From Pseudomonas cuatrocienegasensis (GTDB taxonomy: Bacteria > Pseudomonadota > Gammaproteobacteria > Pseudomonadales > Pseudomonadaceae), in contig NZ_FOFP01000008.1 of assembly GCF_900110925.1 (NCBI RefSeq), positions 142,211 through 206,210 of the forward strand: a stretch of 64,000 bases of DNA. Reading direction: 5' to 3'. The stretch's first letter is position 1. Each line of letters opens with the position of its first letter. The translations under genes were made by a program, and so were the position numbers. A model generated the notes under the pieces. The model was given only the letters and a program-made list of their open reading frames with translations, ran no database searches and had not been told where the DNA came from. Below are positions 56,630 through 64,000 of this stretch, one piece after another.

Positions 56630-57454
56630 TTACTTGCGACGACGGACGATCATGTTATCGGTGCGTTTGTTACCACGAGTCTTCGCGCCCTTAGTCGGGA
56701 AGCCCCATGGAGACACCGGATGACGACCACCAGAGGTACGACCTTCACCACCACCGTGTGGGTGGTCGACCGGGTTCATGGCAACACCACGAACGGTCGG
56801 GCGAACGCCACGCCAGCGTTTGGCACCGGCTTTACCCAGCGAACGCAGGCTGTGCTCGGAGTTCGAGACTTCACCCAGGGTCGCACGGCACTCGGCCAGC
56901 ACTTTACGCATCTCACCGCTGCGCAGACGCAGGGTGACGTAGACGCCTTCACGCGCGATCAGCTGAGCCGAAGCACCAGCGGAACGAGCAATCTGAGCAC
57001 CCTTGCCCGGCTTCAGCTCGATACCGTGAACGGTCGAACCTACCGGAATGTTGCGCAGCTGCAGGCTGTTGCCCGGCTTGATCGGCGCCATGATACCGGC
57101 TACCAGCTGATCGCCAGCACTCACGCCTTTAGGGGCGATGATGTAGCGACGCTCGCCGTCTGCGTACATCAGCAGAGCGATGTGCGCGGTACGGTTCGGA
57201 TCGTATTCAATACGCTCGACAGTGGCTGGAATGCCATCTTTGTCGTTGCGACGGAAATCGACCAGACGATAGTGCTGCTTGTGACCACCACCGATGTGAC
57301 GGGTAGTGATACGGCCATTGTTGTTACGGCCGCCAGTCTTCGACTTCTTCTCGAGCAGTGGAGCGTAAGGAGCGCCTTTATGCAGCTCCTGATTGACCAC
57401 CTTGACCACAAAACGGCGGCCCGCGGAAGTCGGTTTGCATTTAACGATTGCCAT
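56630..57454 (-). CDS. rplB: 50S ribosomal protein L2
   Basis: 274 aa, [20 protein letters not shown]; the active-centre segment [20 protein letters not shown] is complete. Essential for subunit association and peptidyl transfer. S10 operon. Confidence 0.99.
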   Translation of the reverse strand: MAIVKCKPTSAGRRFVVKVVNQELHKGAPYAPLLEKKSKTGGRNNNGRITTRHIGGGHKQHYRLVDFRRNDKDGIPATVERIEYDPNRTAHIALLMYADGERRYIIAPKGVSAGDQLVAGIMAPIKPGNSLQLRNIPVGSTVHGIELKPGKGAQIARSAGASAQLIAREGVYVTLRLRSGEMRKVLAECRATLGEVSNSEHSLRSLGKAGAKRWRGVRPTVRGVAMNPVDHPHGGGEGRTSGGRHPVSPWGFPTKGAKTRGNKRTDNMIVRRRK

Positions 57455-57468
57455 GATGCACCCCTTCC

Positions 57469-57768
57469 TTACTCAGCACTGCTGGCGAAATCGAGATCTT
57501 GACCCGGCTGAAGGGAGATGATCGCCTTCTTCCAGTCGTTACGCTTGCCCAGACCGCGAGCGGTGCGCTTGCTCTTACCGAGAACATTCACGGTATTAAC
57601 AGCAGCAACATTCACGTTGAACAGGCTTTCGACGGCCTTCTTGATTTCCAGCTTGGTTGCGTCAGTTGCAACCTTGAAAACGAACTGACCTTGTTTGTCA
57701 GCAAGAACCGTGGCCTTCTCGGAGACGTGCGGGCCAAGCAGCACTTTAAATACGCGTTCCTGGTTCAT
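57469..57768 (-). CDS. rplW: 50S ribosomal protein L23
   Basis: 99 aa, [20 protein letters not shown]. Binding platform for trigger factor and SRP. Start overlaps the rplD stop by 4 bases (ATGA). Confidence 0.99.
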   Translation of the reverse strand: MNQERVFKVLLGPHVSEKATVLADKQGQFVFKVATDATKLEIKKAVESLFNVNVAAVNTVNVLGKSKRTARGLGKRNDWKKAIISLQPGQDLDFASSAE

Positions 57769-58367
57769 CCCAGCAGCTCCTCGAATTTCTTCACGGCAGA
57801 AACGGTGACCAGCACCTTTTCGTACGCGATCAGACTGACCGGATCGGAACCTTGAACGTCACGAACATCGACGTGCGGCAGGTTGCGAGCAGCCAGGTAC
57901 AGATTTTCATCAATCGCATCGGACACGATCAGAACGTCGGTCAGGCCCATGCCATTGAGTTTGTTGAGCAGGTCTTTGGTCTTCGGCGCGTCAACGCTGA
58001 AGTCTTCAACCACGACCAAACGATCAGTACGTACCAGCTCAGCAAGGATGGAGCGCAGGGCTGCGCGATACATCTTCTTGTTCAGCTTCTGGTCGTGATT
58101 CTGCGGACGGGCCGCAAAGGTCACACCACCGCCGCGCCAGATCGGGCCGCGAGTGGTACCAGCACGAGCGCGGCCAGTACCCTTCTGACGCCATGGGCGC
58201 TTACCGCCACCGGATACGTCGGAACGAGTCTTCTGCTGCTTGCTGCCTTGACGGCCGCCGGCCATGTAGGCCACAACTGCTTGGTGAACCAGGGTCTCGT
58301 TATAATCGCCACCGAAAGTCGCTTCCGAGACTTCGATTGCTTGAGCGCCATTTACATTTAATTGCAT
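57765..58367 (-). CDS. rplD: 50S ribosomal protein L4
   Basis: 200 aa, [20 protein letters not shown]; tunnel loop [20 protein letters not shown]. In E. coli L4 also represses the S10 operon through its leader. S10 operon. Confidence 0.99.
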   Translation of the reverse strand: MQLNVNGAQAIEVSEATFGGDYNETLVHQAVVAYMAGGRQGSKQQKTRSDVSGGGKRPWRQKGTGRARAGTTRGPIWRGGGVTFAARPQNHDQKLNKKMYRAALRSILAELVRTDRLVVVEDFSVDAPKTKDLLNKLNGMGLTDVLIVSDAIDENLYLAARNLPHVDVRDVQGSDPVSLIAYEKVLVTVSAVKKFEELLG

Positions 58368-58379
58368 GTCAGCTTCCCC

Positions 58380-59015
58380 TTAACCGCGAGCCTTGGCTGC
58401 CGGACGCACAACCAGGTTGCCGCCAGTAGCGCCAGGAACGGCACCCTTGACCAACAGCAGGTTGCGTTCAGCATCGACGCGCACTACTTCCAGGGACTGC
58501 ACAGTCACGCGCTCAGCACCCATGTGACCGGACATTTTTTTGCCCTTGAAGACGCGACCCGGCGTTTGGCACTGGCCAATCGAACCCGGAACGCGGTGGG
58601 ACACGGAGTTACCGTGCGTGTTGTCTTGGCCGCGGAAGTTCCAACGCTTGATGGTACCGGCAAAGCCTTTACCTTTGGACTGACCGGTGACATCCACCAG
58701 TTGACCAGCTTGGAAAATTTCAGCGTTGATCAGATCGCCAGCCTGGTAATCGCCGTCTTCGAGACGGAATTCCATAACAGTACGACCTGCCGCGACGTTC
58801 GCCTTGGCGAAGTGACCGGCCTGAGCCTTGCTGACACGAGAAACGCGACGCTCGCCAACAGTGACTTGCACTGCGCGATAGCCATCGGACTCTTCAGTTT
58901 TGAACTGGGTGACGCGATTCGGCTCGATCTCAATGACCGTAACCGGAATGGAGACACCTTCTTCGGTGAAAATGCGGGTCATGCCGCACTTACGACCGAC
59001 TACACCAATAGTCAT
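58380..59015 (-). CDS. rplC: 50S ribosomal protein L3
   Basis: 211 aa, [40 protein letters not shown] contains the Gln methylated by PrmB. S10 operon, 84 bases after rpsJ. Confidence 0.99.
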   Translation of the reverse strand: MTIGVVGRKCGMTRIFTEEGVSIPVTVIEIEPNRVTQFKTEESDGYRAVQVTVGERRVSRVSKAQAGHFAKANVAAGRTVMEFRLEDGDYQAGDLINAEIFQAGQLVDVTGQSKGKGFAGTIKRWNFRGQDNTHGNSVSHRVPGSIGQCQTPGRVFKGKKMSGHMGAERVTVQSLEVVRVDAERNLLLVKGAVPGATGGNLVVRPAAKARG

Positions 59016-59099
59016 GTTGTAACCTCATGAGTGTACGGGGCTTTCACCCGCTATGGCCGCCCATTTCAGAGCGTTACACGACTAAAACCTAAAACGGTC

Positions 59100-59411
59100 T
59101 TAGCCGAGGCTGATCTGCACTTCCACGCCAGCCGCAAGATCAAGCTTCATCAGCGCATCAACGGTTTTATCCGTCGGCTGGACGATGTCCAGAACACGCT
59201 TATGAGTGCGGATTTCATACTGATCGCGCGCGTCCTTGTTGACGTGCGGAGAGGTCAGTACGGTAAACCGCTCTTTGCGGGTAGGCAGAGGAATCGGACC
59301 ACGCACCTGAGCACCAGTACGTTTCGCGGTTTCCACGATTTCCTGGGTTGATTGATCGATCAGGCGATGGTCAAAAGCCTTCAACCGAATACGGATTTGT
59401 TGGTTTTGCAT
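59100..59411 (-). CDS. rpsJ: 30S ribosomal protein S10 / NusE
   Basis: 103 aa from ATG 59411 ([20 protein letters not shown]). First gene of the S10 operon, also the antitermination factor NusE that bridges NusG and the ribosome. A good sigma70 promoter lies 65-93 bases upstream. Confidence 0.99.
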   Translation of the reverse strand: MQNQQIRIRLKAFDHRLIDQSTQEIVETAKRTGAQVRGPIPLPTRKERFTVLTSPHVNKDARDQYEIRTHKRVLDIVQPTDKTVDALMKLDLAAGVEVQISLG

Positions 59412-59475
59412 TTTGACCTCAGATTCCAAGCTGCTATTCCCAACGAGCGCAATACGCCCGTTAAAAGGAGGCGTG

Positions 59476-59504
59476 ATTCTATAGACGCCCCTAGCAGGTG
59501 TCAA
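59476..59504 (-). promoter_or_regulatory. sigma70 promoter of the S10 operon
   Basis: Minus strand TTGACA, 17 bases, TAGAAT, in the 181-base gap between rpsJ and tuf. Ideal spacing and 11 of 12 consensus bases. Confidence 0.8.
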
Positions 59505-59550
59505 CCCACCCTGGGAATAGCCCGAGTGGGCAGCAAAAAATGACGGGTAT

Positions 59551-59580
59551 AAAAAAGCCCCCGCAAGCGGGGGCTTTTTC
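59551..59580. terminator. Terminator of tuf
   Basis: AAAAAAGCCCCCGC-AA-GCGGGGGCTTTTT, 13 bases after the tuf stop; T-runs on both strands. It isolates tuf from the S10 promoter. Confidence 0.93.
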
Positions 59581-59592
59581 TAGATCAATCGA

Positions 59593-60786
59593 TTACTCGA
59601 TGATCTTGGCAACCACGCCGGCGCCAACGGTACGGCCACCTTCGCGAATCGCGAATCGCAGACCGTCTTCCATGGCGATCGACTTGATCAGGGTGACAAC
59701 CATTTTGATGTTGTCGCCCGGCATTACCATTTCAACGCCTTCCGGCAGTTCGCAGTTACCGGTTACGTCGGTAGTGCGGAAGTAGAACTGCGGACGGTAG
59801 CCTTTGAAGAACGGGGTATGACGACCACCTTCTTCTTTGGACAGGACGTACACTTCTGCTTCGAACTTGGTGTGCGGCTTAACCGAACCCGGCTTGGCCA
59901 GAACCTGGCCACGCTCTACGTCGTCACGCTTGGTGCCGCGCAGCAGAATACCGCAGTTCTCACCAGCACGGCCTTCGTCCAGCAGCTTGCGGAACATTTC
60001 AACGCCGGTGCAGATGGTCTTGACGGTGTCACGCAGACCAACGATCTCGACTTCTTCCTGGATCTTGACGATACCGCGCTCGATACGGCCAGTTACCACG
60101 GTGCCACGACCGGAGATCGAGAACACGTCTTCTACCGGCATCAGGAACGGCTTGTCGATAGCGCGCATCGGCTCAGGAATGTAGCTGTCCAGAGTCTCTA
60201 CCAGCTTCTTGACAGCGGTAGTGCCCATCTCGTTGTCGTCTTGGCCGTTCAGGGCCATCAGAGCAGAACCGATGATGATCGGAGTGTCGTCGCCCGGGAA
60301 GTCGTAAGTCGACAGCAGGTCGCGAACTTCCATCTCAACCAGTTCCAGCAGCTCAGCGTCGTCAACCATGTCAGCCTTGTTCAGGAAGACAACGATGTAC
60401 GGTACACCTACCTGACGGGACAGCAGGATGTGCTCACGGGTTTGCGGCATCGGACCATCAGCGGCCGAGCAAACCAGGATAGCGCCGTCCATCTGCGCAG
60501 CACCGGTGATCATGTTCTTCACATAGTCAGCGTGGCCCGGGCAGTCAACGTGTGCGTAGTGACGAACAGCAGAGTCGTACTCTACGTGCGCGGTGTTGAT
60601 GGTGATACCACGTGCCTTTTCTTCCGGCGCGCTGTCGATCTTGTCGAAGTCGACCTTGGCCGAACCGAATACTTCGGAGCAGACGCGAGTCAGAGCAGCG
60701 GTCAGGGTGGTTTTACCGTGGTCAACGTGACCGATGGTGCCTACGTTGACGTGCGGTTTGTTACGTTCAAATTTTTCTTTAGCCAT
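59593..60786 (-). CDS. tuf: Elongation factor Tu
   Basis: 397 aa from ATG 60786 ([20 protein letters not shown]). G1 GHVDHGKT (19-26), G3 DCPGHADY, G4 NKAD, and the domain 2/3 sequence complete to VVAKIIE. Delivers aminoacyl-tRNA to the ribosome. Its upstream side (tRNA-Tyr/Gly/Thr) is that of tufB and its downstream side (rpsJ) that of tufA in other pseudomonads, so it is a hybrid location and the only tuf in the window. Confidence 0.99.
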   Translation of the reverse strand: MAKEKFERNKPHVNVGTIGHVDHGKTTLTAALTRVCSEVFGSAKVDFDKIDSAPEEKARGITINTAHVEYDSAVRHYAHVDCPGHADYVKNMITGAAQMDGAILVCSAADGPMPQTREHILLSRQVGVPYIVVFLNKADMVDDAELLELVEMEVRDLLSTYDFPGDDTPIIIGSALMALNGQDDNEMGTTAVKKLVETLDSYIPEPMRAIDKPFLMPVEDVFSISGRGTVVTGRIERGIVKIQEEVEIVGLRDTVKTICTGVEMFRKLLDEGRAGENCGILLRGTKRDDVERGQVLAKPGSVKPHTKFEAEVYVLSKEEGGRHTPFFKGYRPQFYFRTTDVTGNCELPEGVEMVMPGDNIKMVVTLIKSIAMEDGLRFAIREGGRTVGAGVVAKIIE

Positions 60787-60838
60787 TTTGACCGTCCCCC
60801 AAGCGAAGAATTGAGCAAGCCGTATCACCATTAAAACA

Positions 60839-60864
60839 AAGGCAGATACTTGCATATCTGCCTT
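60839..60864 (-). terminator. Hairpin between tRNA-Thr and tuf (processing or attenuation)
   Basis: Minus strand AAGGCAGATA-TGCAAG-TATCTGCCTT, then TGTTTTAATGG. Likely partial terminator or RNase processing signal separating tRNA from tuf mRNA. Confidence 0.55.
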
Positions 60865-60871
60865 GTTTAAA

Positions 60872-60947
60872 TGGAGCTCATGAGCGGACTCGAACCGCTG
60901 ACCTCACCCTTACCAAGGGTGTGCTCTACCAACTGAGCTACATGAGC
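60872..60947 (-). tRNA. tRNA-Thr (GGT)
   Basis: 76 nt including encoded CCA. 7-bp acceptor GCTCATG/CATGAGC, anticodon loop TTGGTAA, T-loop GGTTCGAGTCC. Reads ACC/ACT. Third tRNA of the Tyr-Gly-Thr-tuf unit. Confidence 0.97.
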
Positions 60948-60973
60948 GAAAAACATTGCGCGAACAACAAAAC

Positions 60974-61047
<74 letters not shown>

Positions 61048-61071
61048 GGAGCTTGCAGCTCACGCTAAATC

Positions 61072-61156
61072 TGGTGGAGGGAGAAGGATTCGAACCTTCG
61101 AAGTCGATGACGTCAGATTTACAGTCTGATCCCTTTGGCCACTCGGGAATCCCTCC
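61072..61156 (-). tRNA. tRNA-Tyr (GTA)
   Basis: 85 nt with CCA and a long variable arm (class II). Acceptor GGAGGGA/TCCCTCC, anticodon in CTGTAAA, T-loop GGTTCGAATCC. Confidence 0.97.
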
Positions 61157-61168
61157 AAACGGGGCGGC

Positions 61169-61197
61169 ATTCTCATTCTATGCCGACCTACTGTCAA
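61169..61197 (-). promoter_or_regulatory. Promoter of the tRNA-Tyr-Gly-Thr-tuf unit
   Basis: Minus strand TTGACA, 17 bases, GAGAAT, followed by the GC-rich discriminator GCCGCCCC. Such discriminators are the mark of stringently controlled stable-RNA promoters. The first tRNA begins 12 bases downstream of the -10 element. Confidence 0.65.
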
Positions 61198-61297
61198 GCA
61201 ATTTCTCATTAAAAAACCTGAGGTTAGCTACATTGACAGCAACTTCGCAGAACACTTGTTAGCGCCACCCTGCGAAGCGGGCGCCATTCTATGCATT

Positions 61298-61972
61298 CTA
61301 TTGAGGGGTTGCAACCCCCTCACAAGGCATTAATTGGTGCTGTAACCCTTTGAAGTCAAAAGCCAAACGCTCCAACAGCGGCTCATCGGCCAGGCGACGG
61401 CTTTCCGGGGCAATGCGGACCCAGTAATTACGGTGTGCGCGCGTCAGCTCGCGGATCTGCGGCTCGTACCCTGCGCTGCGCAAACGCTGCATGACGCTCT
61501 GAGCAGAGTCATTGCGCGGAAATATTCCGAGCGAAATACCGTTGGCCAAATCGCCCTGGGTAATGATGTAACTGTCGATCTTGCGGGCTTGCAGTTCACG
61601 CAGTTGGCGCAAAGATGCCTGGCGCGACCCCAGCGGGGCCAAATAGACCCAGTAATCCATGCCTGCCGCCGCATCGATCGACTGCACGCGAGAGCGTATA
61701 TCCAAGCTGAGCAAGCGCTGCTCGACAAGCCGGGCCTGCTGCTCTTGCTCGAAGCTGCCCAGGAACAAACAGACCGCTTCGGCCACAGGTGCAACTGACT
61801 GCGCGCGACGAGCAGGCACATCGGACTCGCTAAGGAGGCGGATATCGCGCTTCTCCTCTTTAGCTAACACCAGCGGGGCGATCTCCTTGGCACGTAAAGG
61901 TGCCTGCTGCTGATGCCAGACGTAATAAAAACCATTGAGCACAAGCAACAGCAGAAACATCCAACGCATCAT
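61298..61972 (-). CDS. SPOR-domain membrane protein
   Basis: 224 aa (ATG 61972 or 61969). A single N-terminal TM helix (MRWMFLLLLVLNGFYYVWH), then a periplasmic stretch and a SPOR-like repeat fold (CLFLGSFEQEQQARLVEQRL, MDYWVYLAPLGSRQASLRQL, SYIITQGDLANGISLGIF). SPOR domains bind denuded septal peptidoglycan, so a role in cell division is likely. Six bases after coaX in a birA-coaX-SPOR operon found across Pseudomonas. Confidence 0.82.
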   Translation of the reverse strand: MMRWMFLLLLVLNGFYYVWHQQQAPLRAKEIAPLVLAKEEKRDIRLLSESDVPARRAQSVAPVAEAVCLFLGSFEQEQQARLVEQRLLSLDIRSRVQSIDAAAGMDYWVYLAPLGSRQASLRQLRELQARKIDSYIITQGDLANGISLGIFPRNDSAQSVMQRLRSAGYEPQIRELTRAHRNYWVRIAPESRRLADEPLLERLAFDFKGLQHQLMPCEGVATPQ

Positions 61973-61978
61973 TCGATC

Positions 61979-62725
61979 TCAACTCAGGGGACAGGCAATC
62001 GCCAGCCCTATAAAAACCAGATCCGGCACGACCCGCGCCTCAGGCACCAACGCCTCGACCAGAGAAGCATCCCCCCCGGTCAAGAACACCACAAAATCTT
62101 TGCCCCAATACTCATGAGCCAGATCGAGCTGAGTTTTCACAAAGCCCTGCAACATCAAGGAGCACCCTCGCTCAACGGCCTCAGCAGTCGAGCGCCCAGG
62201 GGCCAGATGACGCAAAGCATGCTCGGCAACCTGGTGGTCGTAGCGTATCCGCCGCGTATGGGTCCGCAACTGACTCAACATCAAAGGCACACCTGGACAG
62301 ATAAAGCCGCCGAGATGCTGCCCCAGCCCATCGACAAAGTCAGAGGTTACAGCAGTCCCCAAATCCAGTACGAGGCAAGCGCCACCTACCTGCGTATAAG
62401 CACCGACAACAGCAAGCCAGCGATCAAGGCCAAGACGCTCATGCTGCTCATAACCGTTTCGCACCCCGCCTAACTCAATAGCAGGTTGAGCACAGGTGCA
62501 GCGCACTGAAAATGTCGACTCAATGACTCGCACCAACGACTGGGTTTCCTCATCGGTACGCACGCTTACCAAACGACAGCTCGTGAGCTGAGGCGCAATT
62601 TGCTGCACCGACTCAAGCAACCCCTCGGCCGAATTGACCACCCCGCCCTCGGCAACCAGACCCTGAGCGGCGCTGACCAGGCGCCACTTGATAAAGCTAT
62701 TCCCGCAGTCGAGCTCAAGAATCAT
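61979..62725 (-). CDS. coaX: Type III pantothenate kinase
   Basis: 248 aa. ASKHA-fold motifs: [17 protein letters not shown] (phosphate 1, Asp6), [12 protein letters not shown] (catalytic Asp), [16 protein letters not shown] (phosphate 2). First step of CoA synthesis, pantothenate to 4'-phosphopantothenate, not feedback-inhibited in this class. Overlaps birA by 11 bases. Confidence 0.96.
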   Translation of the reverse strand: MILELDCGNSFIKWRLVSAAQGLVAEGGVVNSAEGLLESVQQIAPQLTSCRLVSVRTDEETQSLVRVIESTFSVRCTCAQPAIELGGVRNGYEQHERLGLDRWLAVVGAYTQVGGACLVLDLGTAVTSDFVDGLGQHLGGFICPGVPLMLSQLRTHTRRIRYDHQVAEHALRHLAPGRSTAEAVERGCSLMLQGFVKTQLDLAHEYWGKDFVVFLTGGDASLVEALVPEARVVPDLVFIGLAIACPLS

Positions 62726-63674
62726 GATGCAACCTCAAGCTGAGCTCTCCACCACTGAAGACTCGTTCGCCGCCATCAACCATAAGACGCAGCGCCCCTG
62801 AGCTATCAACGCCAATAACCATACCTACAATCGGCTGGGCACCGGAACTGAGAGCGACCTGCCGCCCTTGCCACAAATGATGCTGCTCCCATTCAGAAGT
62901 GAATGCAGAAAATCCCTGAGATTGATGCCGCTGCAGATAATCCTGCAGATGCCGACTGAATTTGATGGCAAGTTCATTGCGGTCCACAGGCTCGCCAAGC
63001 GCATCGCGCATTGATATCCAGGGCTGATCAATCTCCCGCGCAATCGTCATTGGCATGTTCACATTGACGCCCACGCCGATCACCACCTGACAAACATCCT
63101 CAGGGTCGCCGGACAACTCCAAGAGAATGCCGGCGATCTTTCGACCGTCTACCAGCACATCATTTGGCCACTTCAAGCCTGCAGTACCGACCCCCATGTC
63201 ATGCAGCGTGCGGACAAGCGCCAGACCGACGACAAGGCTGAGCCCCTCAAGCTGACGCATGCCGCCGCTTACTTGCCAAAGCAAGCTGTAATACAGGTTC
63301 TCGGCGAAGGGGCTTACCCAGGGACGTCCGCGCCGCCCACGTCCAGCAGTCTGTCGCTCAGCGAGCACGGCAAAAGGCGGCGCGCACCCATCACCAAACA
63401 ACCGAACGGCCTGGACATTGGTTGAGTCTACCGACCCCATAACGCGTAGTGGCCACGGCAGCTCAGCAGCAGCGAGCTGATCAGAGCGCAACAAAGAGAG
63501 CGGGCGCGCAAGGCGGTAACCCTTGCCCGGCACACGATGAACCTCAATGCCCAGATCGCCCTGAAACACCTGCAACTGCTTCCAGACCGCTGAACGACTA
63601 ACCCCCAGGATACGCCCAAGGTCCTCGCCCGAATGAAAGCGCCCGTCCTGCAGAAGCTCGAGTAATGACTGCAT
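62715..63674 (-). CDS. birA: Biotin-protein ligase / biotin operon repressor
   Basis: 319 aa from ATG 63674. N-terminal winged helix ([30 protein letters not shown]), catalytic domain with the biotinyl-AMP loop [20 protein letters not shown] and the lysine segment [21 protein letters not shown], and a C-terminal SH3-like domain. Biotinylates AccB and represses biotin synthesis. First gene of birA-coaX-SPOR, downstream of an rRNA operon. Confidence 0.96.
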   Translation of the reverse strand: MQSLLELLQDGRFHSGEDLGRILGVSRSAVWKQLQVFQGDLGIEVHRVPGKGYRLARPLSLLRSDQLAAAELPWPLRVMGSVDSTNVQAVRLFGDGCAPPFAVLAERQTAGRGRRGRPWVSPFAENLYYSLLWQVSGGMRQLEGLSLVVGLALVRTLHDMGVGTAGLKWPNDVLVDGRKIAGILLELSGDPEDVCQVVIGVGVNVNMPMTIAREIDQPWISMRDALGEPVDRNELAIKFSRHLQDYLQRHQSQGFSAFTSEWEQHHLWQGRQVALSSGAQPIVGMVIGVDSSGALRLMVDGGERVFSGGELSLRLHHDS

Positions 63675-63814
63675 GTTGATCCCTACACCGACAAGGCGGG
63701 CATGATAACGATGCAAACAGGAAGTTGCCTACCTGATCACATTCACGAGCCTGAGATAACCCTCACGGCCAGTGCCACAGCAAAGAAGTCGAGCATTTTC
63801 CTGCGCCCAAAGAA

Positions 63815-63848
63815 GAAACCCCAGACCTTTTTCAAGATCTGGGGTTTC
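63815..63848 (-). terminator. Terminator of the rRNA operon
   Basis: Minus strand AAACCCCAGA-TCTTGAAAAAGG-TCTGGGGTTT followed by CTTCTTTGG, directly after the 5S rRNA. About 140 bases remain before the birA start, with no gene seen. Confidence 0.88.
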
Positions 63849-63857
63849 GGTATAGGC

Positions 63858-63975
63858 GCTTGACGATGACCTACTCTCACATGGGGAAACCCCACACTAC
63901 CATCGGCGATGCATCGTTTCACTACTGAGTTCGGGATGGGATCAGGTGGTTCCAATGCTCTATGGTCGTCAAGCA
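63858..63975 (-). rRNA. rrf: 5S ribosomal RNA
   Basis: About 118 nt, 5' TGCTTGACGACCATAGAGCA, conserved ACCACCTGATCCCATCCCGA loop, GATGGTAGTGTGGGGTTTCC and 3' GTCATCGTCAAGC closing the terminal stem. Ends are good to a few bases. The bases from 63976 to 64000 are 23S-5S spacer; 23S lies beyond the window. Confidence 0.96.
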
Positions 63976-64000
63976 ATTCAGCTGAGGTACCGTGCTGCTG

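Noticed and set aside
63675..63814. Small gene between birA and the 5S rRNA terminator
   Set aside because: Only a short open frame antisense to the 5S rRNA and its terminator region, without Shine-Dalgarno.

Overview
The window is chromosomal DNA of a fluorescent-group Pseudomonas, most like the P. putida group. The evidence is the high-GC codon use, the siaABCD, morA-glyA, mapZ-radA and tRNA-tuf/S10-spc-alpha neighbourhoods, the GTAGGAGCGAATTTATTCGCGA-type REP units and a Pseudomonas-type 5S rRNA. No phage, IS transposase, plasmid gene or CRISPR array was seen. The window opens inside a Lon-like protease gene (left edge) and closes in the 23S-5S spacer of an rRNA operon (right edge).

Layout. 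1-9.7 kb: a Lon-like protease (partial), an Lnb/DUF4105 envelope protein, the complete siaABCD phospho-switch operon controlling a diguanylate cyclase, and the ABC-F translation factor ettA. 9.9-15.1 kb: an accessory-looking cassette with an amino-acid-type ABC importer, an agmatinase/guanidino-acid hydrolase and a divergent LysR regulator, probably for use of a guanidino compound. 15.4-28.8 kb: morA, glyA, a DUF3015 protein, a MapZ-like PilZ protein, radA, a GNAT acetyltransferase, a YdcH-like protein, a stand-alone EAL protein, mscL, fpr and rlmG. 28.9-38.1 kb: a Zur-box-preceded zrgABCD zinc-uptake cluster, which converges on a six-gene energising operon (DUF3450-ExbB-ExbB-ExbD-TonB-TPR), followed by oprG. 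38.2-45.6 kb: two sugar-nucleotide-type SDR proteins, ssb, a YajR-like MFS protein, uvrA and a non-heme ferritin. 45.7-59.4 kb: the S10, spc and alpha ribosomal-protein operons, all on the minus strand from rpsJ to rplQ. 59.6-64 kb: one tuf gene, tRNA-Thr/Gly/Tyr, a SPOR protein, coaX, birA and 5S rRNA.

How parts work together. Four c-di-GMP proteins lie within about 22 kb: SiaD (synthesis), MorA (dual-domain), a MapZ-like PilZ receptor and an EAL protein. The zrg genes and the TonB/ExbBD operon could form a metal-acquisition block, with inner-membrane and periplasmic steps from zrg and outer-membrane energy transduction from TonB. The ribosomal block is the usual translation super-locus.

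Most notable: in known Pseudomonas genomes the tRNA-Tyr-Gly-Thr-tufB flank and the tufA-rpsJ flank are separated by secE-nusG-rplKAJL-rpoBC-rpsL-rpsG-fusA. Here the two flanks meet at a single tuf gene, so that block of essential genes is absent from this place. This is either an assembly collapse at the tuf repeat or a real rearrangement. Other points worth attention: a family of palindromic repeats starting with CTAGG (three copies), paired terminator hairpins inside the spc operon between rpsN and rpsH, a terminator-like hairpin running into the zrgB start codon, and the lack of katA between rplQ and the ferritin gene.
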